The notes under the pieces: model-generated
Told to the model about the DNA's origin: nothing
Database searches by the model: none
Seen by the model: the letters and a program-made list of their open reading frames with translations, nothing else
Shown: positions 62,639 through 64,000 of the stretch, piece after piece
Position numbering within the stretch: position 1 is the first letter of the stretch
Layout: each line of letters opens with the position of its first letter
Source: Dolomedes plantarius
Taxonomy: Eukaryota > Arthropoda > Arachnida > Araneae > Dolomedidae
Length of the DNA: 64,000 bases
Reading direction: 5' to 3'
Assembly (NCBI GenBank): GCA_907164885.2
Contig: OU015495.1
Span: 2,686,808 to 2,750,807 of the forward strand
Translations under genes and position numbers: made by a program

Positions 62639-62938
62639 TTGTGTATGTGTATGTGTACATATGGATAGTATGTGAGTGTGTGATTTCCTACTCGGGGATG
62701 TAACGATTGACAATATTTCTTATTTCTCAGTTTCTTTATAATAGACATTGCAGGTAGAGTTTGTAAATTATGATTATAAAATCTTAAAATACCTTACAAT
62801 GTAAAATGCTATTATTATGATATGCTATTATTATGCTACGAAGGTTAATTATAACATACGCCACTAAAAGTATCAACCAAGAATCAAAATTTATAGTAAT
62901 CCGTAAAAATAAATACGGATATTTTGCATTTACTATAT

Positions 62939-63857
62939 TTAAGGTGGCTGCCTACGTTCGGAGCCAATTTTTAAAAAAAAATTGCTTTTTTAAGGATTTT
63001 TTGGTCTCATATGGTAAAACAGCATTTAAAAATAAAAAAAATTTTTAAAAAAACTTTCCTGTAAACGCCATACTTTTTTATAAATTGGTGAATTTGAAGT
63101 AATTTTTAAGGAAATTTAGCTAAAACGCTTATCACTCTGAACAAAATTCTAATGCTACTATTTTAATTTCCTTCTCACACATGATACATATAACAGTTAT
63201 CTTCAAAATGACCTACAATCTAAGAGAAATTTTAAAATGTAAAAATAATACAGACAATTTTATGTTCCAATATGAAAATTTTCCCCAATTCGTCATTCCT
63301 TTCCTTATAAAAACAGCCCCAAACAAAAAACTATTTATTATACATCAATTATTGTACGTCATTTCATTAACAATAGCATCTAAAACATTTCCTGAAACTT
63401 TTATCAAATTATATGCATTATTATCTGAAATATCATGATAACGGTAGAGATTTGTGCTAAAAAACATAATTCTGAGAAAAACGTCTTTAAAGTTGTTTGT
63501 CACTTCAATTTTGTATTAGACAATGTTTTTTAAAATAGCTATAACTCTGCTTCTAATTGATGTAGAATGAAAATCTAAGCGGTTTTGAAAAGAGTAAAGA
63601 TTGAATTACAAGATTCTTGCAAAAAATAAAATTGACCAAAATGGTCAAAAAATGGACGCATTTAAAGTTGTTTGTCACTTCAATTTTGTATTAGACGATG
63701 TCTTTTAAAATAGCTATAACTCTGCTTCTAATTGACGTAGAATGAAAATCAAAACTGTTTTGAAAAGAGAAAAGATTGAATTACAAGATTCTTGCAAAAA
63801 ATTAAATTGATCAAAATAGTCAAAAAATGGCATTTTCAACGTAGGCAGTCACCTTAA
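62939..63857. mobile_element. TTAA-flanked element with internal duplication
   Basis: Left end TTAAGGTGGCTGCCTACGTT and reverse-complemented right end TTAAGGTGACTGCCTACGTT, each bounded by TTAA. 919 bp. A 175-bp internal tandem repeat is listed separately. An 85-codon frame (63181-63438) has no known motif. Confidence 0.8.
63486..63833. repeat. 175-bp tandem duplication
   Basis: TTTAAAGTTGTTTGTCACTT begins at 63486 and again at 63661; the two units are nearly identical up to about 63833. Confidence 0.95.
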
Positions 63858-63919
63858 CGGAATAAATAATCGATTTCACTGCACACTGACAGATAAATAT
63901 AATGGAGTCTAATGACCGC

Positions 63920-64000
63920 TTGCAGAAATTGGAATTTGGACTCTGGTCTTTTAAACCAAAGGACGGTATTCTATCTACTGAACCAACCCGGCGGTGTGAG
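63920..64000 (-). mobile_element. tRNA-derived SINE, cut by the window edge
   Basis: On the minus strand: CCGGGTTGGTTCAGTAGATAG (A-box) and GAGTCCAAATTCC (weak B-box). Only the head lies within the window. Confidence 0.45.

Overview
This window is eukaryotic, AT-rich, non-coding DNA packed with repeats. I find no host protein-coding gene, rRNA or functional tRNA gene, and no operon, Shine-Dalgarno or CRISPR structure. The mix of an (ACTG)n-headed Helitron family, Tc1-like and pogo/Tigger-like DNA transposons, hAT and TTAA-flanked non-autonomous elements, many tRNA-derived SINEs and long (AT)n microsatellites suggests an arthropod, most likely an arachnid such as a spider. That assignment is inference from repeat style, not from any host gene. 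The window could be intergenic or lie inside a very large intron.

Layout. 1-8.2 kb: a hAT element, two kinds of TTAA-flanked element, two Helitron copies in opposite orientation, and a SINE (15-bp target duplication) split by a TTAA element. 8.7-10.6 kb: a nested stack in which a hAT element contains a SINE and a second hAT, which itself contains an (AT)n tract and a Tigger-like element. 12.8-15.1 kb: a Tigger-like deletion derivative beside a nearly intact Tc1-like transposon with perfect 28-bp inverted repeats and one stop codon in its transposase. 15.4-21.1 kb: a TTAA element, a small TIR element, a second Tigger derivative (18.0-19.4 kb) and two SINEs. 22 kb: a large microsatellite block with a 289-bp duplication. 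24-29 kb: three Helitrons. 30.7-41.1 kb: more TTAA elements, two decayed Tc1-like transposons, a hAT element and SINEs. 41.9-48.4 kb: Helitrons (one inside a hAT), a second copy of the hAT seen in the 9-kb stack, TTAA elements and SINEs. 49.7-53.6 kb: a GIY-YIG (Penelope-type) remnant, a possible solo LTR, and a hAT inside a SINE. 56.6-64 kb: a Tigger-like element, an OTU-like fragment, a second full-length but dead Tc1-like element, a dimeric TTAA element, a foldback element and a last TTAA element.

The genes do not form a pathway. Every recognisable coding remnant belongs to a mobile element or, for the OTU fragment, probably does. Non-autonomous families (seven Helitrons, at least eight substantial TTAA elements, six hAT elements, five SINE families) greatly outnumber copies with recognisable protein. 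Only the Tc1-like copy at 13.6-15.1 kb looks recently active. The most informative feature is the set of nested insertions with exact target duplications, which give relative insertion ages directly.
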